A stretch of DNA of 64,000 nt from Thunnus maccoyii (Eukaryota > Chordata > Actinopteri > Scombriformes > Scombridae). Of this stretch, positions 26,274 through 38,355 are shown one piece after another (the stretch's first letter is position 1; the number at the start of each line of letters is the position of its first letter). Location: assembly GCF_910596095.1 (NCBI RefSeq), contig NC_056538.1, positions 34,555,422-34,619,421 of the forward strand, written 5' to 3'. The translations under genes and the position numbers were made by a program. A model generated the notes under the pieces. It worked only from the letters and a program-made list of their open reading frames with translations, was not told the origin of the DNA and searched no databases.

Positions 26274-27236
26274 AAGAAGTACTTTACTGCAGTATAAAAT
26301 ACCAATACAGCAACGTAAAGATACTCCATTACAAGTAAAAGTCCTGCAAGAAAAATCCTACTACAGTAAAAGTACGTAAGTATTATGAGCTGGATGTAGT
26401 TAAAGTATTGTAGTAAAAGTACATAAGTATTATGAGCTTGATGTAGTTAAAGTATTGCAGTAAAAGTACATAAGTATTATGAGCTTGATGTAGTTAAAGT
26501 ATTGCAGTAAAAGTAGTGGTTTGGTCCCTCTGACTGATATATTATTATATATGACATCATTAGATTATTAATAGTGAAGCATCAGTGTTAGAGCAGCATG
26601 TTACTGTTGTAGCTGCTGGAGGTGGAGCTAGTTTACACTACTTTATATACAGTTAGCTAGTTTAGTCCAGTGGTTCCCAACCTAGGGGTCGGGCCCCTCC
26701 AAAGGGTCAGCAGATAAATCTGAGGGGTGGTGAGATGATTAATGGGAGAGGAAAGAAGAAAAAACAAAGTTCTGATACACAAATCTGTTTTCAGTTTTTG
26801 GACTTTTTCTCTAATCTTTGATTTTTGCTGAAATATTGGATCATTTGAACATTTATTGAAATGAAAGCATGTGAGAAGTTTAGAGGGAAAAATCACTATT
26901 TGGTGGAGCTGTTAACAACTCATAGACATGTGAAATGTGACCCCGACTACACACTGCTTTTTGTAAGACGTCAAAAGACAAAAAGGTTGGAAACCACTGG
27001 TTTCATCTTTAACAATGTGTTGTATTTTAAAAGCTTGTTATATTATCCATCGTGTCAAATCTGCATCTGAAAAGTAACTAAAGCTGTCAAATAAATGTAG
27101 TGGAGTAGAAAGTACAATATTTCCCTCTGAAATGTAGAAAGTAGCATCACATGGAAATACTCCAGTAAAGTACAAGTACCTCTAAACTGTACTTCAGTAC
27201 AGTACTTGAGTAAATGTACTTTGCTAACTAACCACT
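26274..27236 (+). mobile_element. Composite non-autonomous DNA transposon, fuller copy
   Basis: Same family as 13888-14845: lead segment, three 47-bp units (26363-26504), single-copy block, then a nested hAT-like element (26668-26999). The 3' end follows, rich in 'gtacttgagtaaatgtact', which is the inverse of the lead-type sequence. It lies in the phosphatase gene, in the intron before its last exon. Confidence 0.65.
26668..26999. mobile_element. Nested hAT-like element with 16-bp inverted ends
   Basis: This 332-bp element begins CAGTGGTTCCCAACCT and ends AGGTTGGAAACCACTG, near-perfect terminal inverted repeats. Flanking 8-bp repeats gtttagtc and gtttcatc match at 6 of 8 positions, as expected for an old hAT target duplication. 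No transposase is present. Confidence 0.8.
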
Positions 27237-27756
27237 GCACCTGGAAGCCCAAAGAAAGGCAGAAGGACCAGCGTTAGTCTTATCTTTAAAATGTTGAAAC
27301 CAGATAACATTAAGAAACACCATAAAAACCTGGTGGATGAGAATCAGCTCTTGACTGAAATTAAAAAAGGCAAAGACAGACAATTAAACTGGAGCACAAA
27401 ACCGATGTAAAAGAATGTAAATGTCACATGGTCTTCATCAGCCAACCAGAATTTAGTGTATACGGTCTTCATCAGCATTTCATGATGTACATCAGCAGAA
27501 AATACTTTTTCAGCTTCAGGATTCTCAGCAACTCTGTTCAGTTTCACTTAAACTGGGAGGGTTATTATTTTCAGAGTAGGCATTTCTGGCACAACTTCAC
27601 CTACTTCCAAGGTACATGAAGAAAGAAAGAAGCCTGAAGGGATCAAGACTTCAGCAGCACTTATAGTATAAAGAACTTTATTATGAGACGAACACATGAA
27701 AAGTGAAAAGGAGAACAAATGACACAATACACACAATCAGCATCAGCCTTTTATAA
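27237..27756. other. Unassigned stretch
   Basis: Minus-strand frames at 27344-27547 and 27548-27736 have some protein-like composition but no motif that could be named. It may be a decayed transposon gene. Confidence 0.3.
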
Positions 27757-28270
27757 AATGAAAGCTGCAAGCAGCGTCGAACGGGCCCTCGCGTCTCCGC
27801 GCAGGTCGGGCCGCGGTGCAATCGAAGGGCTTCTGTCACGAGCATGTAGACGTCGTCAGATACTGGCTCTTTTCAGAAAGTGCAAGGAGATAAACATCTC
27901 TTCCTTTGTCCATCATTTTGCCTGCTGCTGGGGCTGCTTCACTGAAATTGGAATGGAATATTGTCATGTAGACGTGTTCAGGCCGGGACTCTTACATGTA
28001 AAGTTTGGTGCAGACTGGAGCATTTACAATAAAGTTATAGCAACTTCATGTGGCACTGCAACTTTCGGGGCTTATAAATCCAAGCCGTTCGAGTTATTCC
28101 AAAGTTTTACACCACTAGTTAAGACTTGTTATTCTAGTTACTTTAAGCTTATTACTCAATATACGGCTCAGCTTAAAAACAAACTAAATGAACTGTCAGA
28201 AGCAATCAGTCAGACCTCCTGCACACTAATCATACAATATCAACAGGTGACTGAACAACCATTCAATTAA
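27757..28270 (+). repeat. Dispersed teleost repeat, head segment
   Basis: Begins 'gaaagctgcaagcagcgtcg' and continues 'gaacgggccctcgcg'. The same head recurs at 31183, 33941 and 38636; tails with 'gggctcaggccct' are near 32070, 38560 and 38630. A 183-codon frame (27719-28270) runs through it but is not shared as a protein by the other copies, so it is not called a gene. Confidence 0.7.
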
Positions 28271-28551
28271 AAACGGGATCAAGTCCACATGAATGAGTGA
28301 GTCCAGACAGCTCACTGTAACTTCAACAAGCAAACTACCCACAACACATTATATATATATCTCTGCTGCATTCTTGTTAAGGAGATAAATTCACACAACG
28401 GCCACACAGAGACATTTAACCATCAGAGATGAAATTAGCGACCAAAGAGACAGAGAGAGAGAAGCTGTATCTGACTCACGTTATCTGATGTCCTCTTCTT
28501 TCTATCATGGAGATGAAGTATTCATGTCATAACATCCATTTATGGCTGTTG

Positions 28552-29831
28552 AGGGGTGTACTATGAAGCAAGTTCAACATACCCAGGCTTTCTTTGTGTG
28601 AGCTGGCTCGACAAACCCTAAACTCGCGATCAGAGATAAGTGGACTGTACTTGTATAGCGCCTTTGAAGTCTTCCGACCACTCAAAGCGCTTTTACACCA
28701 CAAATCACATTCACCCATTCACACACATTCATACACTGATGGTACAGCCATCAGGAGCAATTTGGGGTTAAGCATCTTGCCCAAGGACACATCGGCATGT
28801 GGACTAGAGAAGCCACGAATCGAACCGCCGATCTTCCGATTAGTGGACGACCCGCTTCTTTGTTAACCCAGGCTTTCTGCTTCAGGCTCTGTGCGCGTCC
28901 CCATAAAAGGGGGCGTTTGGCGCGTCATTTGACTCTTTTTCCCCACAAAATGGACAGATCGTGTGCCGCCTACTTCAGTCAGGAGGGACAGATCATTATA
29001 ACAGAGAGATATGAATAATATAAATACATTATCACAGCAAAAAGCAACGCTGTTGCTACAAATAAGGCGAGAGAGGAATGCTGACAGAAAATTGCTGATG
29101 TAAATTCGTTCATTAAAAACGAATTCATTAATTTATTAATTAAGTATATACTTATTTTACCACTCAATGCACTCTCCGTGCCTCCCACATCCAAAGCTCT
29201 TAAACTTTAAACTTGATGCAGCAAATTTAAACATTATACTCAAGAAGTGCATTCAGGTCTGACTCTGTCCCATAATGAAGGATAAGTGGAAATTACTTTA
29301 GATTCTGGCTGAATCAAAATGAAATTAATATTATAGATTGAATATTATCTGTGATAAATACCAATAAATATCTTTTTGTTTTGTTCGAAGTATTTCTTCA
29401 TTAGTTTTTTTTGTTTTTTTGTTTTTTTGAAATACAATTTGATATATTGTAACAAAATCCCATCCCACAAGTAACCCTAACCTCTTGCACCATTACAAAT
29501 TTACAATATGACATCAAATCAATGGTAAGTATGATAAAAGACGAATCAATTTTCTAATTGGTGTTCTAATAGCTGCAGTACCAGCAGTGTTAAATTCATT
29601 TTGCAGCAAATCAGGTAGTTAGTGAAAGGACTGCACTTTTTATATATATTTTTTATTATTAAAGCCGAAACTTGGAACATAACCTGCTCCGGACCAGGTT
29701 AAGTTTGCAGTATAAGTTACCATGGTGATGTAGCCAGGTTAAAAGAGAGCCACCTTCGTGACATTGAAAACCCTGGCTTTATGCTCAACATACCTCGCTA
29801 ACCCACTAATCTGACTTTGTAGTACACCCCT
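28552..29831 (+). mobile_element. PIF/Harbinger element relic with SANT/Myb-like ORF
   Basis: The ends are inverse: AGGGGTGTACTATGAAG at 28552 and the complement of AGGGGTGTACTACAAAGTC ending at 29831. Both sides carry TTG (28549-28551 and 29832-29834), the 3-bp target duplication expected of PIF/Harbinger. Inside, from 28950, a broken frame reads MDRSCAAYFSQEGQIIITER, then YKYIITAKSN and NKAREEC. This resembles the Myb/SANT-like accessory protein encoded by Harbinger elements, here with at least two stops. No DDE transposase was seen, so the copy is non-autonomous. A SINE is inserted near its left end. Confidence 0.78.
28637..28862 (-). mobile_element. tRNA-derived SINE-like element
   Basis: Read on the minus strand, the head contains a degenerate pol III B box (GGTTCGATTC near 28818) preceded by a head resembling a tRNA A box region. 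A body follows with 'gggcaagatgcttaacccc' and a tail including 'ggcgctatacaagtacagtc'. Similar sequences are very common in fish genomes. It interrupts the Harbinger relic. Confidence 0.6.
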
Positions 29832-30640
29832 TTGGTCATCTTGTTTGTTAGTTAACAGAACTTCATGGCTGCTGCTTAACCAGTCTGATATCATTAGCAA
29901 CAATGACAAACAAGCTAACTCTCCTGGTTGTTTCTCCGGTTGCTTCTCTCTCCAGCCTCCCTGGTGGTGTCCTGCCGCTGCTGCGCTGCACAGTCCAGAT
30001 CATTTCTTCCATTAGCTTAACAACAGTCCTTAATAGTCCTTCCATGGATGTATAAAGAGTCCTTCAGGCTGCTACAATAAGCCAGCTGTTGCATTGGCTA
30101 ACGCAAGGAGCTATCTACTACTGCTTCTCTGCTTTACAGTGGAGAGAACTGAAAATGAATTCTGGAAACTATCATTGGACCAACTCGATGTCGATATTGC
30201 ATTCTGGTTGTTGATTGGTTAGGGAGGCCGTCCTCCATCGGAGTGTCATTTTACGTGTTTCTTCCAAAGAAGAGAGAAAAAATATGTTGTAAATAATACT
30301 GAGATTTGGTCATGGTTTATTTCAACCAAATATTCTTTTTTATATTTTGATCTCCTTCTTGCCTCTCAAAAAATAGAGGATCAACCTCCTCTGCCTCTAT
30401 GGACCAGCCTCCACTGTGTGTGCCACACACCCCTCCCCCCCTTTCTTCCCTCCTCTCTCTCTCTCTCACTCAATTGGAGAGGAGAATGTTAAAGTGCACT
30501 TCTTGTGAAATCACCTCATAAATCCCATGACTTAAGACAAAGTTTACATTAAAAATCATATTGATACAGGTTTGAAAGTGGTCAGACTTATAGTTTAGAT
30601 GTCAGAAGCCTATGTTTGACACAAAGGTCATGCCTCCCCA
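29832..30640. other. Non-coding, repeat-like
   Basis: No gene was seen. The short minus-strand frame 29863-30045 has no recognised motif. A CT-rich stretch lies at about 30425-30470. Confidence 0.4.
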
Positions 30641-31182
30641 TTGCTTTACATTGTAAGAGTGATGTGGCACTGCAACTTTCAGGGCTTATAAGATCCAAAC
30701 CGTTCAAGTTATTACAAAGTTTTAAACAACTTTTTTTTTCAGCACAGTGTCATAAGTCATGTATCAAAGTTTGAAGTCGATAACATTAACACCCTCGGAG
30801 GAGATAGCGTTTGTTCGGAGGCCAAAATTGAGGCAAAGTCTTATTTTGAAATGCTAATTACGGACTTCCTGTTGGATTTAGGTCAGGGGTGTCAGTGTAC
30901 GATTTGTAGGCCTTGATGAGATGAATAATTGAGTTTTGGTTTGATCTCTCTACGACATTCCTACAGGCAGTGGCGGCCATTTAAGTTACATAGGTGGCGC
31001 TAGAGAGCACATTTTGACACTTTGGGGGTCAATATTTACATTTTATCAAATTTTTCACCAGACCTGATGTGCGTGCCAAATTTGGTGAATTTTTGAGCAT
31101 GTTTAGGGGGTCAAATTTAGGTCTGAAGTGGCGAAAAAATAAGAAACAAACAAACACATGAAATACAATAGGGCCCTAATTG
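30641..31182 (+). repeat. Dispersed teleost repeat, tail segment
   Basis: Contains blocks 'ttcctacaggcagtggcggc', 'aggtggcgctagagagcac' and 'tgcgtgccaaatttggtga', which recur in order at 31800-31990. It ends next to the head of a second copy, giving a head-to-tail pair. Confidence 0.75.
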
Positions 31183-32079
31183 AAGCTGCAGGCAGCATTG
31201 AACGGGCCTTCGTACCCTGCACATGTCAGGGCGCGGTGCAGTCCATGGGCTTCTGTCACGGGCATGTAGATGTCTCCAGACCTGGGCTGACAGGTCTGAC
31301 TTTACAAACATGTGAAGTTTGGTGCAGACTGGTGCATGTACAATAAAGTTATAGCAATTTCCTCTGTCATGGTGAAACATCAAATCTCAACGGTGTGAGG
31401 ACGAGAATATTCTGCAGGGTCAGACATGTCTGTCTTGCTCACCCCTGTGTCATCAAAATTATGCAAGTTTTGGGCCCATTCACTTTAATTACAATAAATA
31501 AATTGAAAACTTTTTATGAGTTTGTGTGTAAAAGAAATTCAATTCCTAATTTTCATCGTACACTCGTTCACACTACAACTTTCAGGGCTTATAATATCTA
31601 AACCGTTCAAGTTATTACAAAGTTTTTAACACCTTTTGTGTTAAAAACTAGGAGGAGATAGCGTTTCTTGGGGGTCCAAAATTGAGGCAAAGTCTTATTT
31701 TGAAATGCTAATTACGGACTTCCTTTTGGATTTAGGTCAGGGGTGTCAGTGTATGTATGTATGTATTTGTAGGTCTTGATGAGACGAGTAATTGAGTTTT
31801 GGTTTGATCTCTCTACAACATTCCTACGGGCCGTGGCGGCCATTTAAGTTACATAGGTGGCGCTAGAGAGCACATTTTGACACTTTGGGGGTCAATATTT
31901 ACATTTTATCAAATTTTGCACCAGACCAAATGTGCGTGCCAAATTTGGTGAGTTTTTGAGCATGTTTAGGGGGTCAAATTGAAGTGGCGTAATAATAAAG
32001 AAAGAAGAAGGAGAAGAAGAAAGAAACAAACACACGAAATACAATAGGGTCTTCGCCCCTTTCGGGCTCAGGCCCTCAT
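31183..32079 (+). repeat. Dispersed teleost repeat, full-length copy
   Basis: About 0.9 kb from 'gaagctgcaggcagcattga' to the tail 'ttcgggctcaggccct'. It shares its second half with 30641-31150. An ATGT tract lies at 31752-31768. No coding capacity could be defined and the superfamily is unresolved. Confidence 0.75.
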
Positions 32080-32194
32080 AACAATAGATACATGACTAGC
32101 AACAACAAACAGCAACAACAGCAGGAGAAGGACATCACCACATCAGCACAGTTTATGGGGTTTCCTGCGGATAAGAAAGCACAAAGAACTCCGG

Positions 32195-32520
32195 GGAAGA
32201 AGTCAAGTTAGTAACATGCAATAATGGTAAATGAATACATACAGATGGAGAGGAGGAGAGAGGAGCTCAGTGCATCATGGGAAGTCCCCCAGCAGTCTAG
32301 GCCTATAGCAGCATAACTAAGGGCTGATCCAAGGTGAGCCTGGTCGGCCCTAACTATAAGCTTTATCAAGAAGGAAAGTTTTAAGTCTACTCTTAAACAT
32401 AGAGAGGGTGTCTGCACCCTGGACCGAACCTAGAAGATGGTTCCACAGGAGAGGAGCCTGATAGCTGAAGGCTCTGCCTCCCATTCTACTTTTAAATACT
32501 GTAGGAACCACCAGTAAGCT
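32195..32520 (-). mobile_element. L2-type LINE 3' fragment
   Basis: The reverse complement matches the region 36930-37240 of the L2 element on the plus strand, including the end of the reverse transcriptase frame and the start of the 3' UTR (gcatcatgggaagtccccca). Confidence 0.8.
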
Positions 32521-32549
32521 GCAAACTGGGAGTGCAGTGTTCTAGTGGG

Positions 32550-32552
<3 letters not shown>

Positions 32553-32586
<34 letters not shown>
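32553..32586. repeat. (AC)n microsatellite
   Basis: About 17 AC units leading into the dispersed repeat shared with 47603. Confidence 0.95.
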
Positions 32587-32590
<4 letters not shown>

Positions 32591-32719
32591 ATCTAGTGTA
32601 AAGCCAAGATTTGTATTTATTTATTGTTCATGTTGTCGTTTTGTTTGGGTTATTGTCTGGTTCTGTTGCTTCTCCCGTTTGTACTGTCCCATGTCATATT
32701 GTTAAACACTCATCTCGCA

Positions 32720-32755
<36 letters not shown>

Positions 32756-33480
32756 CTGTAATTATTATTTAATTAAATAATTAAAAGTAATTATCTGTCC
32801 AAGAGACATTTCCATTTCTATCTAGCAGCTCTGAGATCTGCAGCTCTCCATTTTGGAAAAGCAGCTCCAATGTTTACTTGACTTTGATCTCTGGCCTGAT
32901 GTACTCCTTTCTTCTAGCTCACTTTTTCTCCTCTGTCTTCTTTCATTTAGTCTTTGTTACATGTAAACTTGTTTGCAACAGGCAGTTTATCATTTCTGCC
33001 GGCTGTTTCTCCACCGCTGTGAGGGGCAGTGGCTGCTCTACATGTGCACAAGGAGCAGGATGATTGACATTGATCAATCACCTGTGATTGGTTCTTTTCA
33101 TTTCAACCAGCAGAATTTTACAAACCTGGATTACAGTGCTGGGTAGAGTCAGAGAGAACTGACTTTTTTACACAGAATACTTGACTCATAGATATCTGTC
33201 TGGATATGAGGAAAATTTCCGCAGATTTAACAGAAAGTGATTTTTATAAAAGTTGCCTACAGAACCTTTCAGTGGATTTAGGAGACTAATCAGGGTTTTT
33301 GGATGAAAATTAAGAGTAGTTTGGTGTGGATGATAACAATGTTTTACAATGATAACAATGACACAAGATTCCTTTAATGCAGCTCTTCATCACATCATCA
33401 AAGAGGTTTTCCAATATTTTTCCAACTGGGACGTATAACTGTGACCGTTCTGACTGTGGATCATGCTAACTTTGCACAAA
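32587..33480 (+). repeat. Dispersed repeat, copy of 47603-48298
   Basis: Starts 'cgtgcatctagtgtaaagcc', includes an ATA tract (32727-32756), and matches 47603-48298 in order with a few indels. Both copies are preceded by a (CA)n tract, suggesting that CA tract is part of the family's end. Confidence 0.8.
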
Positions 33481-33940
33481 TGTGTCAACGGATGACAGTG
33501 ACTCAAGCTGTGTAACTACACCAATGAATTCATGGTGGCCATCAACCTTTCTGTGCTGCCTTAGCGGCCTTAGCTATGTTTCATCCGTTTCAATTGAAAC
33601 AGGCCCCACCCTCCCAAAGGGACTTTCTTTTTTTAAATATGTATTGTGGGGAGCTGTGGTTACTTTATTAATAGATGACACACCGGAAACCACTTCAAAG
33701 CTATCAGTCTGCTTTAATTGCAGCTTGAACCAGTGAGCATCTCTACATTCACGGTGAAACGGTCGGCAGGTCATTTCTTTCACTACAATCACTACTAACG
33801 GTGTCAACTAATGCAAACTAGTAAATTCTCAAACTAAAGCAAATACACATCATTAAAACAATCTTCATAGGCAATTCTTTAGGGTTAAATACTCCCACTG
33901 GGCCAACAGTGCAACAAAAAGTGCAAGAAAAATTAAAGCT
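33481..33940. other. Unassigned stretch
   Basis: Overlapping frames on both strands (33482-33736 plus, 33574-33807 minus) carry no recognised motif. Confidence 0.35.
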
Positions 33941-34618
33941 GCAAGCAGTGTTGAACGGGCCTTCGCGCCCTTGCGCACATCAGGCCGTGTCGCAGTCAAC
34001 TGAGCTTCTGGGAACCAAGAAAACATTTGGAGATGATCAGTGTGAGAGTCTTTTGACACACAATACTAACCAGTGTCTCTCTGTGAGCCCACCCCTCTGT
34101 TCACAGACAATTATGAATTATGAAATCAAAATATTGTTAACCTTAATCAATAATTCAGGCACCAACTGTAGGATCTGCGAGGAACACAGTTGATTATTTG
34201 CTATAATTATCAATTATCAATAATAATTAATTATAACAGTTAACAGAATTATTAATATGAACTAACAAATACGAAGCACCACCTGGAAACCGGGACCAAT
34301 AACCGAACAAGGTGATCTCATAAATGAGTATTCACCTAGAATGTTAATATCTGAGAGATAAACATTCAAGGGTGAACAAAGAAGGGTTGAATTCGAGCTC
34401 TGACTCCTTCAATCAGCCACTTTTCATAATATGTTACACAATAATGACAAAAGAACTTCTCTTTACAGATATAACAGTGTTAATTCAACTTAGCAAAATT
34501 AACAAAGTTAAAAAATGCTTCATTCAATAAATAGCTATTCAATCTAATTCTACCAAACAAAACACATACAGCTTTGCACAGGGTTGGACACTTGCAGGGG
34601 AATGCGTGTATGTATGTA

Positions 34619-34668
<50 letters not shown>

Positions 34669-35360
34669 TGTGTGCGCGTGCGTGACGCGACCCGAATGGC
34701 AGAAGTACGGCGGTGTCTTGGCTAGACAAAAACAAGGTGACTGGTGGTCGGCGTCTTGCCCTCACCCAATTCCGTGAAAAACACACGTGTCTGATGACGG
34801 ATAAGGAAAGACAACGCAAAGCTTTGTCCGATGTTATCTGACCATCAGATGTGCTAAAAGATGTCGGTGCGTGTATCTGTGCGCGCGTGTGAGTGTGTGT
34901 GTTAGTCGCAAGAGAGGGAGGAGGGAAAGCGATCGTGAGAGGGAGAGAAGCTTTTGTCCACAGAGAGCGCGCGTACGGACGGCAGTCTGTAACGCACGTT
35001 GTCTGGTTTCAGATCGACAAAGCAGTTTACTTTCTCACTCACGGTGGCACAAACACAGCAGTAGTCCCGAGCGGGACAAACACAAAATAGTCTAGCGTAG
35101 TGAACATAACTAATAGGCAGCAAACTTAAAATACTCCTCAGAGTAAAGCAGAGAAAAATGGACTCGGCGGTCCGTCAACTCACACAACAAGAACAATAGC
35201 AATAAAGCTAAAAAGCTAAACAACAGCAACTGATGCTGAAAAGAACACACAACTACTCTGCCCCTGCCCAGACTTATGCCTCTTACTTGGTCGCTTCACA
35301 AAGCGAGCAGGGTGTGTGTGTAGTCCGTCTTAATGTCCAACTTTGTCCTTGGCTAAAAAT
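33941..35360 (-). repeat. Duplicated segment A: repeat head plus partial LTR
   Basis: Matches 38636-40036 in the same orientation at high identity. It begins with about 70 bp of the dispersed teleost repeat head and then enters sequence shared, in reverse complement, with the LTR at 52823-54346. The same odd junction occurs in both, so this is a segmental duplication rather than two insertions. A (TG)n tract is longer here (34625-34666). The copy stops at about 35360, before the LTR end. Confidence 0.82.
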
Positions 35361-35439
35361 AGATGTGTGCGAAGTGGAAAAAAAATACTTGTACACTGTG
35401 CGACTACTAATTGCAACCATAAAAGTACATGAATTCTAG

Positions 35440-36090
35440 AGGGATTGAAAGTTGAAACGACGGATACAGGAAGTGGTGACGCTTGTAAGGGCAGCGGAGC
35501 GTTAACTGCAGCATCACCGAAAGAAGCACAACCAGTTAGCCTCTGCTAGCCTCTCAGCTAACCCTGGCTCTCTGTTAAGATCCAAACGGAGCACCGAGTC
35601 CCGATTTGTTATTTAGGTTAAAGCGGAGAGAATCAGCGGGTCTGTCGGCCAGCTGAGTGAAGTGAAACCTGCAGAAAAAACACATTGACCATCACGGTAA
35701 AACAGTCCGTAGAGAACTACTGTGTTCAGCTGCACAGATAGGAAATCCCTCGGCTGACAGGATGTACCACTCTGTGAGGAAAAATATTTTACCCTCCCCT
35801 TTTTGGTTTATAACAACGTTTGGCAACCAGCATATTAGATGCATTACTGCCATCCTCTTCCTGAGTTTTTCCGTCATATCAGCTATAGTCTTTCTTGATC
35901 ATTAGTACAATATATGATCACATGTGTAATAGTCTCCTCAGCCAAGTTAGAAAAGATATGTGCATGTATGAACAACAGCAATTGGAGAAGATGACAGTCA
36001 AAAAGTAATCATGTTAAATAATCACGATCTCAATATTGGACAAAAATGATCGTGATTATAATTTTTGCCATAATCAAGCACCCCTAAAAA
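35440..36090 (-). mobile_element. hAT-like element, inverted relative to 909-1894
   Basis: Contains in reverse complement the blocks of the element at 909-1894, for example 'ggtttataacaacgtttggc' and 'gcatattagatgcattactg'. It ends with 'cataatcaagcacccct'. Confidence 0.65.
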
Positions 36091-36143
36091 CAGCAGTTTT
36101 GGTTCGATCTCTCTACGACATTCCTACGGGCCGTGGCGGCCGT

Positions 36144-37094
36144 TTTAGACACGGAGTTCCACAAGGTTCTGTACTTGGACCAATTCTATTCACCTTATAT
36201 ATGCTTCCTTTAGGTAATATCATTAGGAAACACTCCATAAATTTTCATTGTTACACAGATGACACCCAATTATATTTATCAGTGAAGCCAGATGAACCCA
36301 ATCAGTTAAACAAACTCCAAACATGCCTTAACGACATAAAGACCTGGATGACCTGCAATTTTCTACTACTAAATTCAGATAAAACTGAAGTTATTGTGCT
36401 TGGCCCTAAACACCTTAGAAACACATTATCTAATGATAAAGCTACTCTGGGTGGCATTACCCTGGCCTCCAGCACCACCGTAAGGAATCTGGGAGTTATC
36501 TTTGATCAGGATATGTCCTTTAACTCCCACATAAATCAAATCTCAAGGACTGCCTTTTTTCACTTACGTAATATCACAACAATCAGGCACATCCTGTCCC
36601 TAAAAGATGCAGAAAAACTAGTTCACGCATTTGTTACTTCTAGGCTGGATTATTGCAATTCCTTATTATCAGGCTGCCCTAACAAGTCTCTAAAGACTCT
36701 CCAGCTGGTCCAGAATGCAGCTGCACGTGTTCTGACTAAAACTAGAAAAAGAGATCACATTTCTCCCATTTTAGCTTCACTACATTGGCTTCCTGTAAAA
36801 TCTAGAATAGAATTTAAAATCCTTCTCCTAACTTACAAACCCCTTAATGGTCAGGCACCATCATATCTTGAAGAGCTCATAATACCGTATTATCCCACTA
36901 GAACACTGCGCTCCCAGTATGCAGGCTTACTGGTGGTCCCTACAGTCTTTAAAAGTAGAATGGGAGGCAGAGCCTTCAGCTATCAGGCTCCTCTTCTGTG
37001 GAACCATCTACCGGATTCAGTCCGGGGTGCAGACACCCTCTCTATGTTTAAGAGTAGGCTTAAAACTTTCCTTTTTGATAAAGCTTATAGTTAG
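36144..37094 (+). pseudogene. L2-type reverse transcriptase, C-terminal half
   Basis: About 317 residues in one open frame after the insertion junction. It reads [19 protein letters not shown] (RT motif), then [11 protein letters not shown] with the catalytic DD pair, where the family usually has YADD. It continues with [58 protein letters not shown] and [10 protein letters not shown], a typical L2/CR1 C terminus. The endonuclease domain and the first RT motifs are absent because of 5' truncation, so it cannot retrotranspose on its own. The apparent start at 36036 lies in flanking repeat DNA and is not the element's own start. Confidence 0.9.
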
Positions 37095-37676
37095 GGCCGA
37101 CCAGGCTCGCCTTGGATCAGCCCTTAGTTATGCTGCTATAGGCCTAGACTGCTGGGGGACTTCCCATGATGCACTGAGCTCCTCTCTCCTCCTCCTCCTC
37201 TCCATCTGTATGCATTCATGTAACATCAATGCATGTCACTAACTTTGCTTCTTCCCCAGAGTTTTTTGTGCTTTCTCATCTCGCAGGAAAACCTGAGTCC
37301 CGGGCCGAACCTTCGCGGTCCTTCACAGTCCTGATGGCATCCTTCCCTGGCTATTGCTGCTTGTGCTTGTTGTTGTTGTTGTGATTGTTTTTCTTCTGTC
37401 CCCCCTCCCCCTTTCCCTCTCTCTTTCTCTCTCTCAACCCAGCCGGTCAAAGCAGATGGCCGCCCACCAAGAGCCGGGTTCTGCTTGAGGTTTCTACCCG
37501 TTAAAGGGGAGCTTTTCCTTACCGCTGTCGCCAAGTGCTTGCTCATGGGGGAATTGTTGGGTCTCTGTAAATTAAAGAGTACGGTCTTGACCTGCTCTAT
37601 GTGAAAAGTGCCTTGAGATGACTTCTGTTGTGATATGGCGCTATATAAATAAAAATTGATTGATTGATTGATTGAT
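36144..37676 (+). mobile_element. L2-type LINE, 5'-truncated
   Basis: It is inserted in a copy of the dispersed teleost repeat (left half ends ...gtggcggcc at 36142, right half resumes ...aggtggcgct at 37678). It carries the RT C-terminal half, a 3' UTR and a (TTGA)n tail at 37656-37676 preceded by 'tatggcgctatataaataaa', the usual L2 3' end. Confidence 0.88.
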
Positions 37677-37688
37677 AGGTGGCGCTCT

Positions 37689-38355
37689 TGTAAAAGAAAA
37701 CTGAATCACCGGTTATCATTTGATGTATTTCTTCAATATATCATACATGTTTCAGTCAGTGTTTAAGTTCAGTTTAGTGTTAGTTAGTGTTTCACACATG
37801 TTCTAAATTCCTCTGTGCTATATATATTCTAAACTTAGTTCTTTGCTGTGTAAGATGAGGCAGTTGTGTGTTTAACAGTTAAGTCTATTCTGTTATACCC
37901 TTACCTGAGCCAGTGATAAGATAAACTGTAGTTATGTAGATGTTTATGTGTAAAACTGATAAGCTTTAGAGGATAGTGTGGTTTGTCCTTAATTTAATAT
38001 AGTAGTGATGTTATTTTGTGATGCTACTTGGTGCATGCTTATGTACTGTCATATATGGTCGTGAAGAAAGACTGTTCCTAGGTTAGCTGAACTTTTGACT
38101 TATGTTTCTATCTGAGGGTTGGTTGCTGACCTGTAAGGTTAGTAAACAGATGTCATAAATTCTGTACAAGTAGTATTTAAGGGACTGGTTAAGTGCCAAC
38201 CTTTCAGACAAAGAAAAGATAGCTAGGTGGTATGTATCTTTGTCTCCAGAACTATGATGCATTATACTTCTGATTGTATTATTTGATTACACTATTTCAT
38301 AACCTGACAATGCTCTCTTGTGTGTTTATTGAGTGATCAGCAATTTCCCATTACA
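37689..38355. mobile_element. Solo LTR
   Basis: A 667-bp insertion inside the dispersed teleost repeat. It starts TGTAA and ends TTACA and is flanked on both sides by CTCT (37685-37688 and 38356-38359). TG...CA ends, a 5-bp end inversion and a 4-bp target duplication fit a solo LTR. It carries no coding sequence. The parent family is unknown. Confidence 0.72.

Noticed and set aside
27719-28270. 183-codon plus-strand frame
   Set aside because: It runs through the head of a dispersed repeat, and the other copies do not keep the frame.
33482-33807. Frames on both strands near 33.6 kb
   Set aside because: No motif, low complexity and no splice-linked neighbours.
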